Part shown: piece after piece, positions 11,034 to 22,109 of the stretch | Layout of the letters: every line of letters starts with the position of its first letter | How positions within the stretch are numbered: position 1 is the stretch's first letter | NCBI GenBank assembly: GCA_022496185.1 | Contig: WTXG01000148.1 | Span: 1-64,000, forward strand | Reading direction: 5' to 3' | Length of the DNA stretch: 64,000 nt | Origin: Multifurca ochricompacta | Taxonomy: Eukaryota > Basidiomycota > Agaricomycetes > Russulales > Russulaceae | Notes under the pieces: generated by a model | Told to the model about the DNA's origin: nothing | Database searches by the model: none | What the model saw: the letters and a program-made list of their open reading frames with translations, nothing else | Made by a program: the position numbers and the translations under genes

Positions 11034-12224
11034 CTAGATTGGCATACCATCATCATCCTGGACCAGGGAGAGGTAGTCGTTGGCTACAGCGTAGTGATCT
11101 GTGTCATAGTTCTCCTTCTCTTCATTCGTGGGGCAAACATGGGTTCATAGAAAACCATAGGGGCCTCACCTCCCACAGCGAAAACAGCCATCGTAGACAT
11201 GGCAGTCGATCTCTCAGTGCCCGGTGTTATGAGAGAGACATTTGCCGCACCATCCCGACGGATTCTGGACAGTGGGGGCCTGCGTGAGTCATCGGAACAG
11301 GCATTGGCAACTCCAGTGCAAGGTGCTCTGGCAATGTCGACATCGTTTCTTGGCCATGGGACAACACCAGCTGAGGTGGTACTTGCTGCTGCAGCACCAG
11401 CAAAGCTTACTGTCAGGGTTTTTGTGGAGGTGGGGCATTTCAAAGCAGTGGGGGTTGAGCCAGGGCATGAGGTCAAGATGGCAACGGGGAAGTGGCCGAG
11501 CAAAAATATTGGCGTACCATTCGGATATGATCTGATATGCCTCTCCTCGTTCTAATCTTTCCCTGATGCTCACTAGATGATGTTCTATGTCAAAGACCCC
11601 TTGGTTAATCTTCACCATCTGTCGTTTGTAGTCGTGGCATTGCATCTCCAAATTGTCTCTGAGGGCCTGGAACTTGTGCAGTCGCGCAATTTCTGCGGTG
11701 AGTTGTGGCATTCGTAAATCCCGCAGCACCTCATTAATGGTGAAGGCACGCAGATCATGGGCTGAGAGATGCTGCAAATGTTCTGGCCCTAGAACGTAGT
11801 GAAGTCGGTTGATGGTCTTCTCTTCTAGGTATACTGGGGCCCCGTAGACCAGCCCTCCTTTCTCCAAACATCCAGCTACATCCATACCTTCATTGGTGTA
11901 ATAGATATACTTGGCCACTTCCGTGGTGCCGTTGTTCTTGGATGAAGGGATCATAAGTGGGAAGTAGAACTGCAAATTTGGGTCGTTTGGGAAGAACGGG
12001 AATTCTGGGGCTTTGTCACCAAAGTCCACATCGATCAGGTCGTTGGGATGGGGGTGTTCAGGCAGATTAAAATCTTCGTCGATGTCGATGATTCTGTCCC
12101 CTTCGGCCACTTTGGTGGTCGCATTGTAGTCAATAGGAGAAAGTGGGCGAGAAGGAGGATGCAGAGGAGAAAGTAAGGGAAACACATCGATGGCAGTGGA
12201 GGCATTAACACTGGATGGTGACAT
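11034..12224 (-). pseudogene. Element B accessory domain, fused in frame to pol
   Basis: This is homologous to the accessory ORFs of A, C, D and F: a PEFPFF block, VAKYIYYTN, VYGAPVYLEE, a coiled coil and C-terminal clusters (CWCCSSKYHLSWCC, CRHCQSTLHWSCQC). Here no stop codon separates it from the chromodomain. The 609-codon open frame 11289-13118 runs from integrase straight into it through the sequence LPPPQLTRIISM. A TGA at 11289 and further stops interrupt the last zinc clusters, and the natural end is TAG at 11034. It shows that the accessory module can be a C-terminal part of Pol. Confidence 0.75.
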
Positions 12225-15200
12225 GGATATTATTCTGGTCAGTTGTGGGGGAGGGAGTTGTCCAACAGCATGTATTCTGCCTGGCTCTTTATCTGCCTCT
12301 GGATGGCATCTATAGAAGTCTTCGATGAGTTTGGGCGCAAAGACATCCGCAGCAGGTTCCCACAAGTTGTCAGCGTCAGGAAATCCCTTCCATTTGATCA
12401 AATAATGAAGCTTCCAATTATGTCCTTGGCCCTTCCATTTCGCATCAGCAATATGTTCCACTTCCCATTCTGGTTCTCCATCAACTAAGTCAGGAGGAGG
12501 CCTGGGGAAATTCTGTCCGTGAATGGAAGTCTCTTTGTATGGTGTCAGAAGACCGGCATGGAAAACAGGGTGTATCTTCCAGGTGGCAGGCAATGTGAGC
12601 TGGTACATGACATCTGAAAGCTTCCGTTCAATCGAAAAGGGGCCATGGCGTCTAGGAGCTAATTTCGCCGTTGGGTGTGATGTGTGAATGTGGCGTCCTT
12701 CTAGCCAAACTTGATCTCCAACCTGGTAAGGCGTAAACTTAGTGGGCTTCTTGGCCAGGGTCTTTTGTGCCTTCTGCAGATTTCTATTGGCCAATTCTCG
12801 TATTGCTTCCCATTGGCTGATATGCTGTGTCACGGATGGTACATTCGTGGGTTTGTCCATCCACATGGTGCGAGGGTCCCATCCCATAATAAGGGAAAAG
12901 GGGGTGGTTTTTGTTGTCCCGTTCGGCCAGCTGTTATGTGCGAATTCAGCTGTCGCTAGCCATTCTGACCAGTCATCCTGTCGTTCATTACACCAGAATC
13001 GAAGATATTGCTCTAACCACTGATTCATGTGTTCCGATTGACCATCTGTTTGAGGGTGATACATGGTGGAGATGTTCTGCTGGATGTCGAGGCGTTTACA
13101 AAGGGCCCAGGCGAACATGGATGCAAATCACGGGTCTCAGTCTGAAATAATCTTTTGGGGGAGTCCATAGTGCCAATAGACATGATTTAGGTAAAGTTTG
13201 GCAACTCCCTCCACTGATATTGTCTCATTGCAGGGGATGAAGAGGGCGGCCTTTGAACAATCATGGTCCATGATGGTGAGTATTGAGTCGTATCCTTGTG
13301 ATTGTGGGAGTTTGACAATGAAGTCCATAGCAATGGTCTGGAAGGGGGTTGTTGCTATTGGGGTGATGGGCGAAAGTGCTGGTGGTTTTGGGTGAGTGTT
13401 TACTTTGTTTGCCTGGCATTCTGCACATCCCTTGACGTATGCTTCTACATCCTTTTTCATGTTTGGCCACCAGTAGTCACGTTTGGCCAGGGCGTAGGTA
13501 TTGGCAATGCCTGGGTGTCCTGCAGAGGGAAGGTCATGGTGAAAATGGATCACCCCCCTCTTAATGTTGTCACCACCGGTGACAACCAACTGATCGCCAT
13601 CTTTCCACCAGAGGCCATTTTTCATTTTTATGTTGTGCAGCTCTGCCCAGGATTTGCACAGCTCCTGATTCATATTCTGCATCACTTGGGCCCATAGATC
13701 CATGTCGTGGAGGCTAACAACAGCAGTCTTTGCAAAGACATCTTCTGGTAAAACGACGATATTGTCATTGTCGTTTTCTCCTTCATCATGTCCGGTTGGT
13801 CTGGACAAGGCATCGGCTCATGCATTACGAGCCCCAGGTAGGTGTTTGAGCATGAAGTTGTACTCTTCGAGCTCTAACACTTCTTGTGCTACTCGTCGAC
13901 TGATCTTGTGAGGTTCTCTCCAGTAAAGGAGGTTGGAGTGGTCTGTATAGATGATGGTTTTATGTGGGGATCCAGCTAAATATGGTCACCAGTGTTGTAA
14001 TGCCTTTACGATAGCCAGTAGTTCTCTGTCCCAAATATCGTAATTCCTTTCTGCCAATGAGAATGTTTCCGAGTAGAATGCAACTGGATGAAGGATCCCT
14101 CCGGTATCTCTCTGTGATAAAACCGCCCCGTTGGCATACATGGAAGCGTCAACTTCCAGTTCAAAGGGTTTGGCTAGGTCAGGCTGAATGAGAACTGGTT
14201 TGGAGCTGATGATCGCTTTTATCTGGTCAAATGCCTTCTGCTGTAGTTCGTCCCAGTACCAGGGTACATCCTTTTTCAATAGGTCATTAAGTGGTCTAGC
14301 AATGGCTGAAAATCCCTTGACGAAGCATCAGCAGAAGTTACAGAAACCAATGAACGACCTGATGTCTTTGGTACACTGAGGGATGGACCATTCTCGGATG
14401 CCTTGTACCTTTACAGGGTCCATTTGTACTTGTCCCCCTTCTAGGATAACCCCCAGGTATTCAACACTTTTCTGTTTGAAGGAGCATTTGGCAGGTTTCA
14501 GGTAAAGGTCATGTTTTGCCAATATGTTCAGTACCTCATGGACCTGAGTTCGGTGGTGGTGGATGTCATCTCTTGTGGCTACTAGGATGTCATCCATGTA
14601 TACTACAACTTCTTCCATAAGAATCAGATCTCAGAAGATATGATTCATCATTGATTGAAAGGTCGCCGGTGAGTTCGTTAGGCCGAAGAACATAACATTG
14701 GGTTCAAAAAGTCCTTGATTAGTCTTGAAGGCAGCTTTAGGTTGGTTGCCTTCTTGAATACGAATGTTGTTGTAACCCCAACGGACGTCCATCTTCAAGA
14801 ACAAGGCTTTGTTGCGCATTTTATCGATAATTTCTGAGATCAGAGGGAGTGGGTAGTTATTTTTCACCGTGAGTTCGTTAATCTGTCTGTAGTCCTGTAC
14901 CAGTTGCAGTTTCCCATCCTTCTTTTTAATGAAGAAGAAGGGTGAGGCATAGGGTGAGTTCGAGGGTCATATATATCCTTTTGCCAGGTGTTCTTCCAAG
15001 AAGGTGGAGAGTGCCTCCTTCTCTGGTTGAGACAACGGGTAGATCTTACAGTCAACCGACTGCGGGGTGTCTGGAATGAACTCGATAGCATGATCCCAAG
15101 GTTGGGAGGGAGGGAAGCATTGCGATTCTTCCTCTGAAAAGACCTTCCAATGTCGATGATATTCCACAGGAACTGCTTCCTCGAACATCTTTTCCAGGTT

Positions 15201-15794
15201 TTTCTGTGCCTCTGCCTGGGCCAATTCCGATGCCTTTGTAACATAGCAATACACCTGATCCACAGGCTCCACGTCACTCCAGGTGATGGCCGACCCCATG
15301 ACAATAGCATGGGTGAGAGGGTGTCATGCAGCATAGTCATATCCTAAGGACATGATGATAACCAGGTAAAAATCTTTGTCCATCGTTGCTTCTGCCCATT
15401 TGATCTTGGGTTCAAATGCTGTGAGCCATGGATATCCTAAAACCATGTCTTTGTCTCCCAAATCCGTAATGAGGAAGCAGAGTTGTTTAGTCTGTTCCCC
15501 AACCTGTACTTCCAAATCACAGCAATGTGTGATCTTCCTGGCTTTGTTAGCCATCCCATCTATATTCCAAATATTCTTTTCTTGGGGAAGTAACTGCATC
15601 CCCAGTCCTAATGTCCTCTGAAGTTGTTGACTGATGAAATTATCCATAGCTCCAGAGTTGATCAATATCCATCTGTTGGCCATCTTCTGTTTGGTTTCAA
15701 AGTGTACTGGTATTTTTAGAGACTTGAAACAACTAGTGTACACAGAAGTTACATGGAGTGCTCTTGCCCAGGCCAATGGGGTCGAGCCAATCAA
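12225..15794 (-). pseudogene. Element B pol (protease to chromodomain), degenerate
   Basis: On the - strand, right to left, the order is protease with INSGAMDNFIS (normal DSGAT changed to NSGAM, near 15650), RT (14328-14867, with YMDDILVA near 14590), RNase H (13986-14279, ELEVDAS), integrase (13137-13808, then 13118 leftward) with HFHHDLPSAGHP and AMDFIVKLPQS, a GPF region, and a chromodomain (LIKWKGFPDADNLWEPA near 12400). Frameshifts and stops occur between the blocks, for example near 13125 and 14300. The protein sequence is clearly more diverged than that among A, C, D and F. Confidence 0.8.
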
Positions 15795-16177
15795 AAATCC
15801 TTCTGGCCGAAGGCCTTATCAACAATCAGAGCTTGTACTGCCTCATCCTCATTCATCATATGTTCCCATATTGCTGCCACCTTTTGTTCTTTGGTTTTTG
15901 GAGTGGTTGCTGGGTTCTCTTTTACTGGAGTAGGCAGGTTCTGTACTGGCAGTGTCGTGGTGGTAGTGGCCACCATTGCTTCTGCCACACGAATCGTTTT
16001 CTTTGGGCAGAATCGTGACATGTGCCCTTGTGCTTGGCAGTGGAAGCAACATCCTTCCTTCATGAGGTTTCTTTTTTCATCATTGGTGAGGGCTGCTCAG
16101 GCTTTGGTGTGATCTGCTGATGTATCCATGGCGTTGGGGTCTTGAGAGGTAGTAGGTTTTACCCCAAGTGCCACTTT
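15787..16177 (-). pseudogene. Element B gag, C-terminal remnant with zinc knuckle
   Basis: A CCHC knuckle (CFHCQAQGHMSRFC, near 16040) and the conserved gag end (AAGGATTTTTG, near 15790) are visible. The frame ends at 16177, where the 3' LTR of element C begins after ACTTT. The rest of B gag and its 5' LTR do not occur anywhere in the window. That absence is a key clue for the deletion described in the findings. Confidence 0.75.
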
Positions 16178-16760
16178 TGTTACGTCCGGTGTGGGACGTT
16201 CCGCACGACTTGTGCGACAGCATTGGTCAAGGGTTTCAGGTAAGAGGTCAATAGGACCTCTTGGAGTTTCTAAGGGGATGAGTCAAAGTTGAAGGGGCTG
16301 TTCCCTAAGACGATGTTGAGCGGAAAGTGCCAGAAGCACTGAGACAGATGAGTCAGAGATCACAAGGGGAAGTCCGAAAGACGAACACTGATGTATTCAA
16401 TAAGTCGAGTCTAAGGTCTACAGCATAGCTAAGATGGACTTATATACGTAAAGGGATGGGCGTCTATAGATAAGGATATCGGAGTCAAGTGGGCCCAAAG
16501 ATACGAAAGCGGACGGCATAAAGCCTGGCTTCTGATAGGGGATTAAGTAAATGTCCAGTTGTAAAGATAAGAAGATAAGAAAATGCAAGCATAGACAAAT
16601 AGTAGATATACACATCCAAACAACGGTCACGGGGATGGAAGCAACGCATGTGAGGGGTCCCAGGAGGGAGACGTAATGAGGAAGTGAAGGGTTGGTGGAC
16701 GAGTGGGGTCCCGGTTGGGAAGAGTGAAGAAAATAGGGCTGCTGGGCCCTGTTTGTAACA
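16178..16760 (-). repeat. Element C 3' LTR
   Basis: This 583-bp LTR runs from TGTTACG to GTAACA. It pairs with 23635-24217, which has the same length and only scattered, mostly transition-type differences. On the - strand it has a TATATAAG box and the R-start 11-mer AGACTCGACTT. The tract abutting at 16761 reads as a purine-rich stretch on the - strand. The outside flank is ACTTT, which does not match GACGT at the other end. Confidence 0.9.
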
Positions 16761-16791
16761 TCACCCTCCCTTCTGGCTTGAGCTGACCCAG

Positions 16792-17985
16792 CTAGAAATG
16801 CGCACCATCATCATCCTGTACTAAGTCCACATAATCATCTGCCAGATTTCGATCCTCCACGGTGTAGGTTTCATCTGCCGTGCATTGGTGTGTGCAGAGG
16901 AAGCCGTATGGGCCACGCCGTCCGCACTGGCGACACAGGTCATATACTGGACAATCAAGCTCGCGATGTCCCACGTTATGTCGCAGACACTTCCCACACC
17001 ATCCTGAAGGGTTGACAATGGTGGGAGCGACTCCCAGACATCGGAAAATGCAGAATCTGCTCCAGTGGAGGTTGCTGCGGCAGTGACGGCACCATTTGCG
17101 ATTGAGGGGGCAGTTCCAGCTAATATGATACTTGCTATCACATTGCCAGCAAGTCTCTCCGTGGGGGTTCTCATGCATCTGTGGCATCTCGAATCGGTTA
17201 GGCAGCAGTTGTGGTGCTGCTCCTAGTGATCGTGGGGGAAGGGGTTGGGCATATGTGTCGGCGTACCTCTCTGCAATGGTCTGGTAGGCATCCCCTATCT
17301 CCAACCTTTTTCGAATCTCCATCAACTCCTGCTCGACTTGGAACATGCCTTGCGTAAGCCTTGTCATTTGCTTCGCATACTCCTTGTATTGGGTATTGAG
17401 CGTGGTGCGAAGTGCGAGGGTTTTCCGCAGTCTCATTACTTCGGCTTTGAGATGTGGGAGTTGCATGTCGTTCAACACCTCGTCGATCACAAAGGCTCGG
17501 GGGTTGTCAGCCGCAAGGTGTCCCAGCTGTTCATCACTCATGGTGTGGTGAAGACGACCTGTGTATCGCTCTTCCAAGTAAACCGGGGCCCCATAGACAG
17601 GCCCGTCCTTTTTCATACAGCCCGCGACATCCATCCCTCCATTGGTGTAGAAGATGTACTTAGCTATTTCCTTCGTTCCATCAGCCATGGTAATTTCAAG
17701 GGGGAAGTACATTGAAGAATTTGGGTTGTTGGTGAAAAAGGGGAACTCGGGTACGTCGTCATCTTGCTCCATGTTGAGGAGGTCGTTTGGATGGGGTTCT
17801 TCGGAATGGGTGAAGTTGTCATTTGGGTTGGGTGACTGGTTCTTAACGCGCTCTTCAGCAGCTTCATAGTTGATGGGAGAGGAAGGACAAGTAGAGGGGT
17901 GAGCGGAGGGAAAAGCTTCCACAACCACAGTAGTGGCAGTGAAGGCGTCAATGGCAGCGGAGGCAGCAATGAAGGAAGAAGACAT
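16792..17985 (-). CDS. Element C accessory protein: intact coiled-coil, multi-zinc-knuckle ORF
   Basis: This is the only uninterrupted copy of the extra ORF, 397 residues. Approximate layout: 1-60 Ser/Thr/Pro-rich and acidic; 65-165 a conserved block (PEFPFF, YFPLEITMADG, AKYIFYTNGGMDVAGCMKK, VYGAPVYLEE); 175-255 predicted coiled coil (DMQLPHLKAEVMRLRK, QVEQELMEIRKRL); 285-385 Cys-rich, with CWQCDSKYHISWNC and CRHCRSNLHWSRFC (both C-x2-C-x4-H-x4-C), CGKCLRHNVGHRELDC (C-x2-C-x6-H-x4-C) and a fourth Cys/His cluster. The tail is acidic. It follows pol at the place where env sits in retroviruses, but I see no signal peptide or membrane segment. Nucleic-acid binding is an inference from the knuckles. 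Starting at MSSSF is a choice, because the upstream ATG used by sister copies is lost here. Confidence 0.7.
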   Translation of the reverse strand: MSSSFIAASAAIDAFTATTVVVEAFPSAHPSTCPSSPINYEAAEERVKNQSPNPNDNFTHSEEPHPNDLLNMEQDDDVPEFPFFTNNPNSSMYFPLEITMADGTKEIAKYIFYTNGGMDVAGCMKKDGPVYGAPVYLEERYTGRLHHTMSDEQLGHLAADNPRAFVIDEVLNDMQLPHLKAEVMRLRKTLALRTTLNTQYKEYAKQMTRLTQGMFQVEQELMEIRKRLEIGDAYQTIAERYADTYAQPLPPRSLGAAPQLLPNRFEMPQMHENPHGETCWQCDSKYHISWNCPLNRKWCRHCRSNLHWSRFCIFRCLGVAPTIVNPSGWCGKCLRHNVGHRELDCPVYDLCRQCGRRGPYGFLCTHQCTADETYTVEDRNLADDYVDLVQDDDGAHF

Positions 17986-18057
17986 ATTGGTTGGTGGTTA
18001 GGACGTTGCTGGTGAAGCTTTGTTCTGGGGAAGAAAAGTCGGGGGTTTGCTCTCCTT

Positions 18058-21000
18058 TTAACTACTCCTGGGTGCCTGAGGGTGTCGTAAGTGGAACTCT
18101 GTGATCAAGTCCGGGGCAAAGATATTCCCGGCTGGTTCCCACGAATTGTCAGAGTCTGGGAATCCCTTCCACTTGATCAGGTAATGTAGTTTGCGCCCTC
18201 AGCCTCAATAAGCGGAGTTCATAATCCGCTCCACTTCCCACTCTGCTTCTCCATTGACTAGTTCCGGTGGAGGTCTTGGGAAGTTTTCCCCATGAATGGA
18301 TGTTTCCTTGTATGGTGTTAGGAGCTTCGCATGGAAGACTGGGTGGATCTTCCATGTGGGGGGAAGTTCGAGCTCATATGACACATCCGATAATTTCCTT
18401 GTGATTCTGAAGGGCCCGTGATGTCGGGGTGCCAACTTAGCTGTGGGATGTGATGTATGGATGTGCTTCCCTTCCAGCCAGACCTGTTCATCAACTCGAT
18501 AAGGTGTGAATTTCAAGGGTTTATCCGATAAGGTCCGTTGTGCCTTTAACAGGTTTTCATTGGCCGATTTCCGGATCTCATCCCATTGGCTGAGTTGTTG
18601 TGCAGTCATGGGGACATTTGTTGGCTTATCAGTCCATGTGGTGCGTGGTACCCAGCCCATGATAAGGGAAAATGGGGGGGTTCTTGTTGTGCCGTTAGGC
18701 CAGGAGTTATGTGCAAACTCTGCTGTTGCCAGCCAGTCCGCCCAGTCGTCCTGTCGTCCGTTGCACCAGAATCGGAGGTACTGCTCCAGCCATTGATTGG
18801 TACGCTCCGACTGTCCATCTGTTTGGGGGTGGTAGGCTGTCAAGATGTTTTGCTGTATATCCAGAACCTTGCATAATGCTCTGGCGAACGTCGAAGTAAA
18901 GCGTGGGTCTCGGTCAGATATGATCTTTTCTGGGAGACCGTAGTGTCGGTAAACGTGGTCAAGATAGAGTTTGGCCACTCCTTCCGCTGTGATGGACTCC
19001 TTGCATGGTATGAAGAGTGCTGCTTTGGAGTAGTCGTGGTCTGTGATGGTCAAAATGGAGTCAAAGCCTCTAGAGTTGGGTAGTTTGACTATGAAATCCA
19101 TGGCGATCGTTTGGAATGGCAGGGACATGGTAGGAGTAATGGGAAGCATTGCCGGAGGGTGCGGGTGTGTATTCACTTTATTAGCCTGGCAGTCCGCGCA
19201 GCCCTTCACATAGTCTTCAACATCTTTCTTCATGTTGGGCCACCAGTAGTCGCGTTTGGCGAGGGCATAAGTATTGGCAATGCCTGGGTGACCAGCAGAA
19301 GGGAGATCGTGGTGAAAATGGATCACCCCCCTCTTAATGTTGTCACCACCAGTGACAACGAGTCGATCTCCATCCTTCCACCAAAGACCATTGATCTCTT
19401 TCAGGTTGTGGGCGTCAGCCCACGAGCGGCATAGTGCTGGGTTCATATTTTGTGAGACTTGTGCCCACAGGTCCATATCATGGAGGCTGACTACGGCTGT
19501 CTTTGCAAACACCTCTTCTGGTAGGACAGTTACATGGTCATTGTTGTCTTCCCCTGTGTGCATATCTGGCCTTTGTGATAGTGCATCCGCTCGCACATTC
19601 TGACTTCCTGCAATGTGTTTCAGGGTGAAGTCATATTCCTCAAGCTCTAGGACCTCTCGCGCTACGTGTTGGCTGATCTTGTGGGGTTCTTTCCAGTACA
19701 GCAGGTTAGAATGATCAGTATAGATGACTGTTTTGTGAGGATTCCCTGCAAGGTATGGCCGCCAATGCCATAGTGCCTTGACTATGGCTAGGAGTTCCCT
19801 ATCCCAAATGTCGTAGTTTCATTCAGCGGATGAAAAGGTTTCTGAGTAGTATGCCACTGGGTGAGGTATTTGCAGATTGTCCCTTTGATACAACACTGCT
19901 CCATTCGCGAAATGGGAGGCATCCACTTCTAGCTCGAAGGGGCAACTCAGGTCAGGTTGAATAAGCACTGGTTCTGAGCCAACCAGGTCTCTAATCCGCT
20001 CGAATGCTCGTTGTTGTTCGGTACTCCAATGCCATGGCACATCCTTTTTCAGGATGTTACGTCCAGTGCGGGACGTTCCACACGACTTGTGTGACAGCGT
20101 GATACAGGAGTTCGGATAAGAAACCAATAAGGTCTCTTGGAGTGAAGTGTGACAAGTCAAAGTCAAAGAGGCTGTACTCTAAGACGATGGTGAGCAGAAA
20201 GTGCCAGAAGCACTTGAGACAGACAGACGTTTCAAGAGGACAAGTCCAGAAGACTAGCACTGATGTATTCAATAAGTCGAGTCTAAGGTCTACTGGGTAG
20301 CTATAGCGGACTTATATACATAAGGCAGTGGGCGTCTACGAGATAAGGATACGGAGTCAAGTGGGCCCAAATATCAGAAAGCAGAGGGCGTAAAGCCTGG
20401 CTTCTACTGATAGGGGATTAAGTAAATGTCCGATCGTATGATAAGGAGATAAGCGATAAGCGAAGAAACAAGTAGGTAAACATGAACAGGCAAATGAGTC
20501 ACGGGGATGGACAAAGGGCATGTGACGGATCCCATGATGGAGACGTGATCTGGTAGTGAAGCATGGGCGGCAGGGAGGGGTTATCGTTGGGCAAGAAAAG
20601 GAACATGGGAAGCGATGGGGTTCGTAACACAGGAGGTCATTTAGGGGTCGTGCTATGCCCGAGAATCCTTTAACGAAATGCTGGTAGAAGTTGCAGAACC
20701 CAATAAAGGATCGGACGTCCTTGACACAGGTTGGCATTGGCCATTCCCGAATTCCTTGTACCTTGACAGGGTCCATACGCACTTGTCCTCCCTCCAGGAT
20801 CACTCCCAAGTACTCAACGCTTTGCTGTTCAAAGGAGCATTTTGCGGGTTTGAGGTACAAATCGTGCTCATGCAGGATGTCTAGCACCTGATGTACTCGT
20901 TCTCGGTGGTGATTCAAATCGTTGGTAGTGGCAACCAAGATGTCATCCATATAGACTACCACTTCGCCAGTGAGGATGAGATCTCAGAAGATGTGATTCA

Positions 21001-22090
21001 TCATGGATTGGAACGTTGCCAGTGAATTTGTGAGCCCGAAGAACATGACGTTCGGTTCAAACAATCCTTGGTTCGTTTTGAACGCCGCTTTGCACTGGTC
21101 GCCTTCCTTGATTCTGACATTGTTGTAACCCCATCGTACATCCATCTTTGAAAAGAGGGATTTATCCCGCATGGTGTCGATGAGTTCAGAAATGAGGGGC
21201 AGGGGGTAGGCGTTCTTTACAGTGTACATGTTAATTTTCCAGTAGTCCTGGACTGGTCGCAGCTTGCCGTCCTTCTTTTTGATAAAGAAGAAAGGTGAGG
21301 CGTACTGCGACTTGGATGGGCGAATGTATCCCTTGGCTAAATGTTCCTCGAGGAATTCAGTAAGTGCCACCTGTTCGGTCTGGGACAATGGGTAGACTTT
21401 ACAGTCTATAGCAGCTGGCGTGTCTGGGAGGAGGTCAATGGCATGATCCCATGGTCGTTCTGGGGGGAAGCGATGTGATTCTTCCTTGGAGAATACCCTC
21501 CAATGCCGCTGATAGACACTTGGCACTACGTCATGGTAAGTTTTCTCAACTTGTCCCTGCACAGCCTTCTGGGCTAGTTCTGACGCCTTGGTAGCATAAC
21601 ACTGACCAGGTTCTTCCCTTTCTTCTGTTCATGTAGTCCTGATTACTGGATGCCTGATTGCATAATCGTAACCCAGCAACGTGATAATGGTTGGGTACGA
21701 GTCCTTATCCATGGTCGCATCAGCCCAGTTAATCTTTGGTTCAAAAGCCGCAAGCCATGGATATCCCAAGATAAGGTCCTCATCTCCCAAATCTGTAATT
21801 AAGAAGCGAATGACCTTCGTCATTTCTCCAACCTGGACCTTTAGGTCTGTATAGTGGGTGATCTTTCCGGCGCGATTGGCTGTCCCATCAATATTCCAAA
21901 TATTCTTTTCTTGGGGAAGTGCCAGCCTTCCCAAACCCATTGTTCGTATCAGTCGTGGATGAATGAAATTGTCTGTGGCTCCGGAGTCCACTAAGATGTC
22001 TCGGTCGGCCGTCCTCTGTGTAGTTTCAAAATGTACTGGTATTTTCAATGACTTGAATCGACTAGCATACACAGAGGTAACATGGAGTGC
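18058..22090 (-). pseudogene. Element C pol, split by a solo LTR and a few stop codons
   Basis: The best integrase block is a 463-codon open frame (18205-19596) with HFHHDLPSAGHPGIANTYA, CADCQANK, AMDFIVKLP, ISDRDPRF and YHPQTDGQSERTNQWLEQYL. It ends at a TGA inside the arginine/glycine linker before the chromodomain. RNase H (ELEVDASHFANGA) is at 19819-20040, RT at 20636-21562 with [10 protein letters not shown], and protease (VDSGATDNFIH) at 21629-22072. A solo LTR cuts RT/RNase H at LNDLL/KKDVPWHW. The few lesions make C one of the less decayed copies. Confidence 0.85.
20055..20629 (-). mobile_element. Solo chromovirus LTR inside element C pol
   Basis: A single 575-bp LTR (TGTTACG..CGTAACA) is flanked by perfect duplications CAGGA (20050-20054, 20630-20634). 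The pol codons on either side join exactly when it is removed. It has the same family features as the A/C LTRs, with a - strand TATATAAG and the R-start motif. This is the expected product of LTR-LTR recombination of a full element. Confidence 0.92.
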
Positions 22091-22109
22091 TCATGCCCAG
22101 GCCGATGGG

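Noticed and set aside
1560..17985. Accessory ORF as an envelope gene
   Set aside because: It is in the env position, but I see no signal peptide, transmembrane segment or cleavage site; Cys clusters are of zinc-knuckle type.
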